DNA of 21,622 bases from CAZOOA01 sp964581355 (lineage in GTDB: Bacteria; Bacillota; Dethiobacteria; DTU022; UBA8154). A model generated the notes under the pieces. The model was not told the DNA's origin, did no database searches, and saw nothing but the letters and a program-made list of their open reading frames with translations. Below, piece after piece: positions 15,770 through 21,622 of this stretch (position 1 is the first letter of the stretch; each line of letters starts with the position of its first letter). Both the position numbers and the translations under genes were made by a program. The stretch covers positions 1 to 21,622 of the forward strand of contig CAZOOA010000053.1 in assembly GCA_964581355.1 (NCBI GenBank). The letters are read 5' to 3'.

Positions 15770-16186
15770 CTAGATGACCCGGTGCCCCAGGCCCACCCCT
15801 ACTTCGTTTAAATGGAGTAAACCGATGGCAAAAAATGCAGCCACGACGATATGTTCATCCTTGCGGGCAATACCAACCTTGCCGCCCACGTTAAGACCAA
15901 TGGCTTTTTGCATGATCTGGGAAAGGGCTTCCCGGGTCGCTCCGGCGACCCCTCCTTCGGCCAGGTGAGTCTGATCAATAATCCCTTCCCGCTTGGCGGC
16001 TACAACGGTTCTTTCCACCACTTTTTGTACCGAAGTAAGAAATTCCCCCCCGTAATCAACGGCAGTAGATTTAATCCCTTCAGCCATATATTTTTTCTTT
16101 AACCGAGCCTCGGCTTCCCGGCCTGGGCTCAAAGCCAGCTGCAGGGCTGCCCTGGCGACAACGACACTTTCATTCTGCTGGGTCAT
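15770..16186 (-). CDS. HutP-family RNA-binding regulator
   Basis: 138-aa protein resembling HutP, the L-histidine- and Mg-dependent RNA-binding antiterminator of Bacillus histidine utilisation. Matching parts are VARAALQLALS at the start, a glycine-rich core (NVGGKVGIARKD), FFAIGLLHLNEVGVGLGHRVI at the end, and the overall length. The ATG is preceded by GGAGGAGGG. It is the only minus-strand gene, between the spore protein and DUF2148 genes, with no hut genes in sight, so its target and ligand are unknown. Many Peptococcaceae carry such stand-alone copies. Confidence 0.82.
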   Translation of the reverse strand: MTQQNESVVVARAALQLALSPGREAEARLKKKYMAEGIKSTAVDYGGEFLTSVQKVVERTVVAAKREGIIDQTHLAEGGVAGATREALSQIMQKAIGLNVGGKVGIARKDEHIVVAAFFAIGLLHLNEVGVGLGHRVI

Positions 16187-16210
16187 TTTTCCCTCCTCCT
16201 AAGCCAGTTT

Positions 16211-16219
16211 ATTATATCA
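16211..16219 (-). promoter_or_regulatory. extended -10 promoter of HutP-family gene
   Basis: Minus-strand TGATATAAT, an extended -10 with a perfect TATAAT, about 25 nt before the ATG. No good -35 is present 17 nt upstream, which extended -10 promoters tolerate. Confidence 0.6.
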
Positions 16220-16376
16220 TAAAAAATGTAAAACATGAATAAAAAAGAAATATGTCAAAAAGGAGATTCTGCAAAAAAGTATAACTATATAAATAGAACT
16301 TTGTCGCCCAAGCAAAAAACCTCTTGCGTTGTGCCTGTAATGGATGACAATTCATTGTTGAAAGGGATGGTGGTTG

Positions 16377-16898
16377 ATGAAGGATATTATGGAAATTGTG
16401 GCTGGATTTATGGCATTGTCAGCACGCACGGCTCCCAAAGCCAAGGGAGATGACTACCTGGAGACGAAAATACTGCGCGGTAAAGATATCCAAAAGCTGG
16501 CCCAGAACATGATTGAGTTTGGGGAAAAAAGCGGCAAAGACAATTTTGACCGGGATGGGGAAAATGTCAGGCGTTCCGATGCCGTCTTGCTGCTTTCCCT
16601 GGTAGCACCCAAGCCCCTGGGGCTGGACTGCGGGGCCTGCGGTTTTCCCCGCTGCACAGAGATGAAAAATGCCGGCACGGAAGGGACAGAGTTTTATGGT
16701 CCCCTTTGTTCCTGGCGCCAACTGGACCTGGGCATAGCCCTGGGTTCGGCGGTAAAAACCGCCTCCATTTTTAATGCCGACAACCGGATCATGTACCGTA
16801 TCGGCGTGGTTGCCAGGCAGTTGAACCTGATTAACGGGGATATCATCATCGGCGTTCCCATATCGGCCACAGGCAAAAGCATTTACTTTGACAGGTAA
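16377..16898 (+). CDS. DUF2148 ferredoxin-domain protein
   Basis: 173-aa soluble protein of the DUF2148/COG4739 family (proteins with a ferredoxin-like domain; no established role). Four cysteines are arranged as C85-xx-C88-xxxx-C93 (CGACGFPRC) plus C111, sufficient for a 4Fe-4S cluster. The N-terminal ALSARTAPKAKG and C-terminal ISATGKSIYFDR are also typical. ATG 16377 is preceded by AAAGGG at 10 nt; a TTG directly before it (16374) is an alternative. Transcribed divergently from the HutP-family gene. A role in anaerobic redox metabolism is only an inference. Confidence 0.88.
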   Translation: MKDIMEIVAGFMALSARTAPKAKGDDYLETKILRGKDIQKLAQNMIEFGEKSGKDNFDRDGENVRRSDAVLLLSLVAPKPLGLDCGACGFPRCTEMKNAGTEGTEFYGPLCSWRQLDLGIALGSAVKTASIFNADNRIMYRIGVVARQLNLINGDIIIGVPISATGKSIYFDR

Positions 16899-17405
16899 TA
16901 AAAAAAGCCCACAATGGCCTATGCTTCCGGCTGATGCAGATCCCCGGTTACAGCCCGGGCCCATCCCTTTGACGGGACCGGACCGCCCTGGAACCTGCAG
17001 CAACCTTGGCTCGACCGGTATAAATCCCCCCGGAAGCCGGCGCCGACCTTCCGGCCGGCACCGACCTCTCTATCCTCAATTTGTGTGTAAGACACAGGTT
17101 GGAATATTATTAAATTGGGGAACTCATACCGATCTTTGCTCGACCATACGGTATCCCTTCGTGACCCCGGAATGATCTGCGCTGACCATTCCGGAGCCGG
17201 TGGGAACACCGTATGATCTTCCCGCCGGCTGCTGCAGAGCCACCTGTGACCCGGCAGCAACCTGGGGCCGACTGCGGTAAAGCCTGTGGACCTTACCGCA
17301 ATCTGGGCACGGTCATTGTGGACCTCTTTCATTACCTATTCTAACCCGTTCTAAAGAGATTATTTATCCCAATTTGTTACATTTTTGCGAGAGGGGGTGG
17401 ACAAG
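16899..17405 (+). other. gene-free region with nested hairpins and GACC repeats (candidate structured RNA)
   Basis: About 500 nt without a credible gene. Three hairpins share a design (5' arm, 8-10-nt loop, GACC, 3' arm): CCGGAAG (17030-17036) / CTTCCGG (17048-17054); CCGGAATG (17167-17174) / CATTCCGG (17187-17194), enclosed by CATACGGT (17145-17152) / ACCGTATG (17208-17215); and TGCGGTAA (17273-17280) / TTACCGCA (17293-17300). GACC occurs 11 times between 16976 and 17324, GGTC once. GCAGCAACCT recurs at 16998 and 17254. Another hairpin is TGTGT (17084-17088) / ACACA (17092-17096). It may be the leader of phoP or an independent RNA; no promoter was recognised. Confidence 0.6.
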
Positions 17406-18128
17406 CTGAAGACCATACTGGTCGTAGAGGATGACGAGGAAATCGTGGGCCTGCTTAAACTGAACCTGGAAAACCAGGGCTACAGGGTTGTCACAGCAGA
17501 AGAGGGGCATAAAGCCCTGAAGCTGGCCAGGGAAACAAAACCGGACCTGATTCTCCTGGATATTATGCTTCCGGGCATGGACGGCTATGAAATCTGCCGC
17601 AACCTGCGGGCCAGCGATGAGCTTCAGCATATCCCGGTTATTATGCTCACGGCCCGGGGTGAAGAGCTGGATGTTGTCCTGGGGTTGGAGATGGGTGCCG
17701 ACGATTATGTGACCAAGCCTTTCAGCGTCAGGGAGCTGATGTCGCGCGTTAAAGCCCACCTGCGCCGCAACGGGAAAAAACAGGAGCAGGTGGAAAAAGA
17801 AGCTTCTTCCGCCGGGCGGGAGGAAGAAGCCTTAACAGCAGGCCAGTTAACCCTCAAGCCCGGTGAATATAAGGTTTACATCGGCGATAAGCTAATCAGC
17901 CTGACGAACAAAGAATTCGAGCTGCTCAAGCTTTTAATGCTCAACAAAGGAATTGTTTTAAAACGGGACTTCCTGCTGGAAAGAATCTGGGGCTATGATA
18001 CGGAAATCGACACCCGGACGGTGGATGTGCATATCCGTTACCTGCGGCAAAAAATAGAGGAAAACCCTGCAGAGCCCAGGTATATTGAAACTGTGCGTGG
18101 TGTGGGCTACTCTTTCCGCAGCCCTTAG
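17406..18128 (+). CDS. phoP: OmpR/PhoB-family response regulator (PhoP/PhoB type)
   Basis: Two-domain regulator: receiver with acidic pocket E8-D9-D10, phosphoacceptor D52 (LILLDIMLPGMDG), T in MLTAR and K in TKPF; then a winged-helix DNA-binding domain (LTNKEFELLKLLMLNKG, RTVDVHIRYLRQKIE, IETVRGVGYSF). Pairing with the kinase and pstS points to phosphate control. The start is unusual: LKTILVVEDD implies a CTG at 17406, with GAGGGGGTG (17391-17399) 6 nt upstream; GTG 17397 is inside that site and TTG 17385 has none. With CTG the protein is 240 aa. The start, not the family, is uncertain. Confidence 0.92.
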   Translation: MKTILVVEDDEEIVGLLKLNLENQGYRVVTAEEGHKALKLARETKPDLILLDIMLPGMDGYEICRNLRASDELQHIPVIMLTARGEELDVVLGLEMGADDYVTKPFSVRELMSRVKAHLRRNGKKQEQVEKEASSAGREEEALTAGQLTLKPGEYKVYIGDKLISLTNKEFELLKLLMLNKGIVLKRDFLLERIWGYDTEIDTRTVDVHIRYLRQKIEENPAEPRYIETVRGVGYSFRSP

Positions 18129-18299
18129 GCCTTTCGCGCAAGGCAGCAGTTTATTTAGATAAACATAACTGCTCGCATGCCCGGCTAAGGCCGGGGTGTC
18201 CAGCGTGGAGTTTCGCATATCACATCAGATCTGAGCAGTTTCAGGTAAACAAACTTACCCTGTGGCTTAGGTTGTAAACATGGATTGAGGTGTAAACTG
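18129..18299 (+). other. intercistronic hairpins between response regulator and kinase genes
   Basis: 171-nt gap with consecutive stem-loops: AGCAGTT (18145-18151) / AACTGCT (18167-18173), with an alternative inner GTTTAT/ATAAAC; CCCGGC (18180-18185) / GCCGGG (18190-18195), loop TAAG; and CAGGTAA / TTACCCTG near 18242-18262. None has a terminating T-run. GCAGTTT...TAAAC occurs twice (18146-18164 and 18235-18250). It could set the ratio of regulator to kinase by processing or attenuation. Confidence 0.45.
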
Positions 18300-20102
18300 A
18301 TGAAAAGCATCCGCTGGCGGATGACCTCCTTGTACCTTATCATAATTGCTGTAAGCCTTTCCACCATTGGTGGCTATTTCATCTGGCGCCTGGAAGTCTT
18401 TTACATGGACAACCTGAAAAGGCATTTGCAAAACGAGGTCAAGATCATGGTGGAGCTTTTCTCGGCCCTGCAGGAAGAGGACACTTTTGCTGAAAATGTA
18501 AACGCTGTTTGCGAACGGGTGGGTCGGGAAACAGGAAACCGGGTCACTTTCGTGGCTGCGGGCGGAGAGGTTTTGGGAGACTCCCATGAAGACATTGATC
18601 TCATGGAAAATCACCTGCACCGCCCGGAAATCCAGGATGCCCTGGACCGTGGCCGGGGCACGGGCCGCCGCTTCAGCGCCACGATGGATAAGGACATGTA
18701 CTATCTGGCCCTGCTCATGGATGAAACAGACCCGGCTTCCGGTTTTGTGCGCATCTCCGTTCCCCTGGCCCATATCAACGAAAACATTGCCCAGATGCGC
18801 CTGATCCTGGTCTCCTGGGTACTGCTGGCCCTGATCCTGGCGGCTCTTTTGAGCCTGCGCTTCTCCAGGCGCCTGATCAAACCCCTGGATGAGATCGGCA
18901 TGGTGGCCCGGGCCATTACCTCGGGGGATTTCGACCAGAGAGTCCAGGTGCAAACAGAAGATGAACTGGGTGTGCTGGGGCGGACCATTAATCGTATGGG
19001 GCAGACTTTGAAAGAAAAAGTCCAGCAGATTTCCCAGGAAAAAAGTAAACTGGAATCGGTTATGTCCTCCATGACCAGCGGGGTAATCCTGTGTGATTCG
19101 GGCGGTCGAATCAATTATATCAACGAAGCGGCCATAGAAACCTTTGGGGTGGAAGGTAAAAAAGTGGTCGGCCTGCCTCTCCAGAGCGCCATCCGTAACT
19201 TCCTGCTCTATGAAAAGCTGCAGGAAGTGCTGAAGACCGGCGAGATGAAATCTTTTGAACTGAACCTGTTTTTTCCGGAAACCCGGGTCGTCCAGGTGCA
19301 TATGGTGCCCATTACCGGGGGTATTGCCGGAGATACGGGCGAGGAAATTATCAGTGTCCTGGCGGTGCTGCACGATATTACCGGCATACGTTCCCTGGAG
19401 CGTATGCGCAGTGAGTTCGTCGCCAACGTTTCCCACGAGCTTCGCACCCCTCTTACCACCATCAAGGGCTATGCTGAAACTCTCCTTGAGGAGAGCAACC
19501 GCACCGACCCGGAAACTGTAGAGCGAATCCTGACTATTATAGATAAAGAGGCCGGCCGGTTAGCCCGCCTGTTAAAAGACCTGCTCAACCTATCCCAGAT
19601 TGAAAGCAGCAAGGCGGTGATGAAAAAGCAAAAGGTTGATCTTTATCCTGTGTTGGAAGATGCGGTCTCTTTGCTCCGGGAGCAGGCGACGGAAAAAACG
19701 CTCCACCTGGAAGTAGAGGCTCCAAGCCGGGATCTTCCGACAGTTACAGGCGACCCGGACTGGCTTTTACAGCTCTTCATCGATCTCCTGGACAATGCCA
19801 TCAAGTACACTCCTGCAGGGGGTCGGATTACCCTGCAAATCACGCACCAGCCCGGAGAAGTGGTGGTTTCTATCACCGACACAGGTATTGGGATTCCTGC
19901 CGCAAATCTGCCCTATATTTTTGAACGGTTTTACCGCGTGGATAAGGCCCGTTCCCGCAGTGTGGGAGGGACCGGACTGGGGCTGGCCATCGTCAAGCAT
20001 ATTGTCGAAGCCCATAACGGGCGGGTAGAAGTCCAGAGCACCGTTGGAGAGGGCACTACATTCCATATCCACCTGCCCCTGGAGCCTCCCAGGGAACCCT
20101 AG
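18300..20102 (+). CDS. phoR: PhoR-type sensor histidine kinase
   Basis: 600-aa membrane kinase: helix 1 about 10-29, extracellular region 30-167, helix 2 about 168-186, HAMP 187-240, PAS about 250-360, HisKA with H379 in NVSHELRTPL, and HATPase with LLDNAIKYTPAGG, DTGIGIP, ERFYRVDKARSR and GGTGLGLAIVKHI. All catalytic boxes are intact. The ATG at 18300 follows GAGGTG by 7 nt; an in-frame TTG at 18285 overlaps the ribosome-binding site. Lies 171 nt after its probable partner regulator and upstream of pstS, the order seen in clostridial pho clusters. It would phosphorylate the regulator when phosphate is scarce; direct sensing by the extracellular domain is not shown. Confidence 0.93.
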   Translation: MKSIRWRMTSLYLIIIAVSLSTIGGYFIWRLEVFYMDNLKRHLQNEVKIMVELFSALQEEDTFAENVNAVCERVGRETGNRVTFVAAGGEVLGDSHEDIDLMENHLHRPEIQDALDRGRGTGRRFSATMDKDMYYLALLMDETDPASGFVRISVPLAHINENIAQMRLILVSWVLLALILAALLSLRFSRRLIKPLDEIGMVARAITSGDFDQRVQVQTEDELGVLGRTINRMGQTLKEKVQQISQEKSKLESVMSSMTSGVILCDSGGRINYINEAAIETFGVEGKKVVGLPLQSAIRNFLLYEKLQEVLKTGEMKSFELNLFFPETRVVQVHMVPITGGIAGDTGEEIISVLAVLHDITGIRSLERMRSEFVANVSHELRTPLTTIKGYAETLLEESNRTDPETVERILTIIDKEAGRLARLLKDLLNLSQIESSKAVMKKQKVDLYPVLEDAVSLLREQATEKTLHLEVEAPSRDLPTVTGDPDWLLQLFIDLLDNAIKYTPAGGRITLQITHQPGEVVVSITDTGIGIPAANLPYIFERFYRVDKARSRSVGGTGLGLAIVKHIVEAHNGRVEVQSTVGEGTTFHIHLPLEPPREP

Positions 20103-20437
20103 CACTTTACCGTGAAGGCAGCCGGCCGGTACCGGGAAAGAAAAACTCCATTTTTTATGCTAAAATATTAAAAAAATTTATTTAATTTAAAAAAATTAGC
20201 AGGAGTTTTTTTTGCTGTGTAGAATATGTATATAGTAAGAAAAGGGAGAAAGTGGCGAAAGAACCATTTTTGTACCTGTTTCAACTTAAAACCTTTCCTG
20301 TTCAGGTTATAATTCGGGTTATAATTTTTTGCACTTTGTAAAATGTTTGTGCTGACCAGGGTAAGGCCAACCGTGAAATGAGGAAGTCCTGTCATTTCAC
20401 CTCAAACTGAAAAACCTAACCTCCTACAAATATTTTC

Positions 20438-20467
20438 AACAGGGGATCGCTACCCCTGTTTTTTTTT
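20438..20467 (+). terminator. Rho-independent terminator upstream of pstS
   Basis: Perfect 8-bp stem AACAGGGG (20438-20445) / CCCCTGTT (20453-20460), 7-nt loop, then a continuous T-run to 20467. It isolates pstS from phoR or ends a short RNA made from this region. Confidence 0.92.
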
Positions 20468-20497
20468 GCCCGTTTCCCTTGTTCCCCCCTGCAGAAT

Positions 20498-20547
20498 TTA
20501 ACCGAAACTTAACATGGATTTTACTTGACTTTAATTCAGAATTAACT
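20498..20547 (+). promoter_or_regulatory. PhoP box: five half-sites at 11-bp period
   Basis: TTAACC (20498), TTAACA (20509), TTTACT (20520), TTAATT (20531) and TTAACT (20542) start exactly 11 bp apart. Bacillus PhoP binds TT(A/C/T)A(C/T)A repeats separated by about 5 bp, so this is a close match, located 50-100 bp before pstS with a weak -10 (TATGCT, 20557-20562) and no good -35, as activator-dependent promoters often have. Confidence 0.8.
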
Positions 20548-20597
20548 TCAATCAATTATGCTATTCACAGTTAAAAAAACATTCAAGGAGGAACCCG

Positions 20598-21584
20598 ATG
20601 ATTCAGAAAAAGTGGTTAATTTTGGCGGGGGTTGTTTTGCTGGTTTTGGCGTCTATGTTTGCAGCCGGTTGTGGTGAGCCGGCAGCGGAACAGCAAGATC
20701 AGGCAGCAGGTGGACAGGAAGATGCAGGTGGAAACGGGGAAGCAGCGGATACAGGTGATGAACTGCCTTCCGGCAGCCTGGCTGCCCAGGGATCGGATAC
20801 CATGGTCAACATGGGGCAGAACCTGGCAGAAGTTTATATGGACAATGCCAACCCCAATGCCGGTGTCTCAGTTACAGGTGGGGGTTCCGGTACAGGTATC
20901 GCTGCACTAATCAATGACAACACCGATATCGCCCAGGTTTCCCGGACAATAACCGGTGAAGAAATGGAAGAAGCGGCGGCCAACGGTGTTGAAATTTATG
21001 AATTTATTGTCGGCCAGGATGGATTGGCCATTTATGTCAACGAGGAGAACCCCCTTGATGAACTGGATGTGGCGCAGCTCAAGGACATTTTAACTGGCGA
21101 AGTGACAGAGTGGAGCGAAGTTGGCTGGGATGACGGCGGCAAAATTGATGTTTTTTCCCGCCAATCCAACTCTGGGACATACGTTTTTATCAATGAAAAC
21201 ATTATGGACGGGGCAGACTGGGCTCCCGGCACCCGCTTCCAGCCAGGGTCTTCCCAGGTGGTTGAAGGAGTAAGGGCAGACAGCGGTGGTATTGGTTACA
21301 GCGGAGTTGGCTACCTGACCGATGGCGTAAAAGCACTTAATATTGCCCATGTAGGTGAAGAGGCAGTATCTCCCCTGGAGGCAGCCAATGTTTCCGACGG
21401 CTCCTATCCCATTGCCCGTCCGCTGTTTTTCTATACCAACGGGTTCCCCGAGCTGGGAAGTGTCATGCGCCACTACCTGGATTGGGTTCTCTCCCAAGAG
21501 GGGCAGGATGTGGTGGTGGACAGCGGCTTTTACGGCATACATGATGAATACAGGGAAATAAATGAGGCCACTTTCGAAAACTAG
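20598..21584 (+). CDS. pstS: phosphate ABC transporter substrate-binding lipoprotein
   Basis: 328-aa high-affinity phosphate-binding protein. Signal peptide with hydrophobic core (LILAGVVLLVLASM) and lipobox FAAGC, so the mature protein would be lipid-anchored at C25; then a low-complexity linker rich in E, Q, A and G (about 26-58). PstS signatures include GSDTMVNMGQ, TGGGSGTGIAALINDNTDIAQVSR, FSRQSNSGTYVF and ADSGGIGYSGVGYL. ATG 20598 follows AAGGAGGA. The gene is complete; pstC, pstA and pstB would be expected just beyond the window. Likely induced by phosphate limitation through the PhoP box. Confidence 0.95.
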   Translation: MIQKKWLILAGVVLLVLASMFAAGCGEPAAEQQDQAAGGQEDAGGNGEAADTGDELPSGSLAAQGSDTMVNMGQNLAEVYMDNANPNAGVSVTGGGSGTGIAALINDNTDIAQVSRTITGEEMEEAAANGVEIYEFIVGQDGLAIYVNEENPLDELDVAQLKDILTGEVTEWSEVGWDDGGKIDVFSRQSNSGTYVFINENIMDGADWAPGTRFQPGSSQVVEGVRADSGGIGYSGVGYLTDGVKALNIAHVGEEAVSPLEAANVSDGSYPIARPLFFYTNGFPELGSVMRHYLDWVLSQEGQDVVVDSGFYGIHDEYREINEATFEN

Positions 21585-21596
21585 CCCTGCAAGCTG

Positions 21597-21622
21597 CTAA
21601 ATTCCCTAAATTCCCTAAATTC
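21597..21622 (+). repeat. 9-bp tandem repeat at window edge
   Basis: CTAAATTCC occurs at 21597 and 21606, with a third copy starting at 21615 and cut by the window end. It lies 13 nt after the pstS stop and may continue beyond the window. Confidence 0.7.

Larger units (their letters stand above)
20103..20597 (+). other. gene-free region upstream of pstS
   Basis: 495 nt without a gene. In order: an AT-rich block flanked by AAAAACTCC (20141-20149) and GGAGTTTTT (20202-20210), with GCTAA/TTAGC inside; direct repeats GGTTATAATT (20305-20314 and 20317-20326), each holding a TATAAT; a 9-bp hairpin GTGAAATGA (20373-20381) / TCATTTCAC (20392-20400); a strong terminator (20438-20467); and the PhoP-type half-sites (20498-20547). 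A short transcript starting near 20335 and ending at the terminator would be about 130 nt; -35 elements are poor. Confidence 0.5.

Noticed and set aside
16235..16453. 72-codon open frame between the HutP-family and DUF2148 genes
   Set aside because: No ribosome-binding site, no recognisable protein features, and it overlaps the start of the DUF2148 gene in another frame.
16919..17332. 137-codon minus-strand frame and a 95-codon plus-strand frame across the hairpin region
   Set aside because: Both translate to low-quality Pro/Arg/Gly-rich sequence with no start signal; the inverted repeats explain the open frames better.
18267..19436. 389-codon open frame antisense to the kinase gene
   Set aside because: Shadow of a well-supported histidine kinase; His/Gln-rich composition typical of antisense frames.

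Overview
The window reads as a chromosomal segment of an anaerobic, spore-forming, selenium-using member of the Clostridia (Peptococcaceae/Desulfotomaculum/Moorella-like). Supporting this are the conserved Firmicutes order rng - rplU - prp - rpmA - obg - nadD - yqeK - LCP-like - rsfS, an alpha/beta-type spore protein gene, an L27 with the Prp-cleaved N-terminus, a selD that itself encodes selenocysteine, a HutP-family protein, and frequent GTG/TTG starts. No mobile element, tRNA, rRNA or CRISPR array was seen. The genus assignment is inference only.

Layout. (1) 91-4763: a tightly packed + strand operon with a TIGR03960-type radical SAM protein, its DUF2344 partner, ribonuclease G and a DUF2889-like protein; two of the three junctions overlap. 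(2) 4853-6030: a sigma-A promoter and L21-type leader drive rplU-prp-rpmA, closed by a strong terminator. (3) 6090-11244: the Obg/NadD/YqeK/LCP-like/RsfS block linked to ribosome assembly, NAD synthesis and nucleotide turnover, interrupted by an RRM protein gene with its own promoter, long structured leader and terminator. (4) 11380-14498: a sirtuin, a MoaD/ThiS-like sulfur carrier, its E1-like adenylyltransferase and selD, whose codon 17 is an in-frame UGA followed by a SECIS-like hairpin. (5) 14548-16898: a membrane sensor ending where a HAMP domain should start, a small spore protein, a HutP-family gene on the minus strand and a DUF2148 iron-sulfur protein. (6) 16899-17405: a gene-free stretch of nested hairpins with repeated GACC motifs. 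(7) 17406-21584: a PhoP/PhoR-type two-component system followed by the phosphate-binding lipoprotein gene pstS, whose upstream region carries five PhoP-type half-sites at an exact 11-bp period.

How the parts work together: the last block is a recognisable phosphate-starvation module, with kinase and regulator upstream of a target that carries the matching operator. The selD region makes selenophosphate and is itself selenium-dependent. The least explained stretch is 16941-17325, which looks like a structured RNA or RNA-encoding leader upstream of phoP. Second-tier oddities are the rpmA leader, where a hairpin could fold away excess spacing between ribosome-binding site and start, and the RRM leader.
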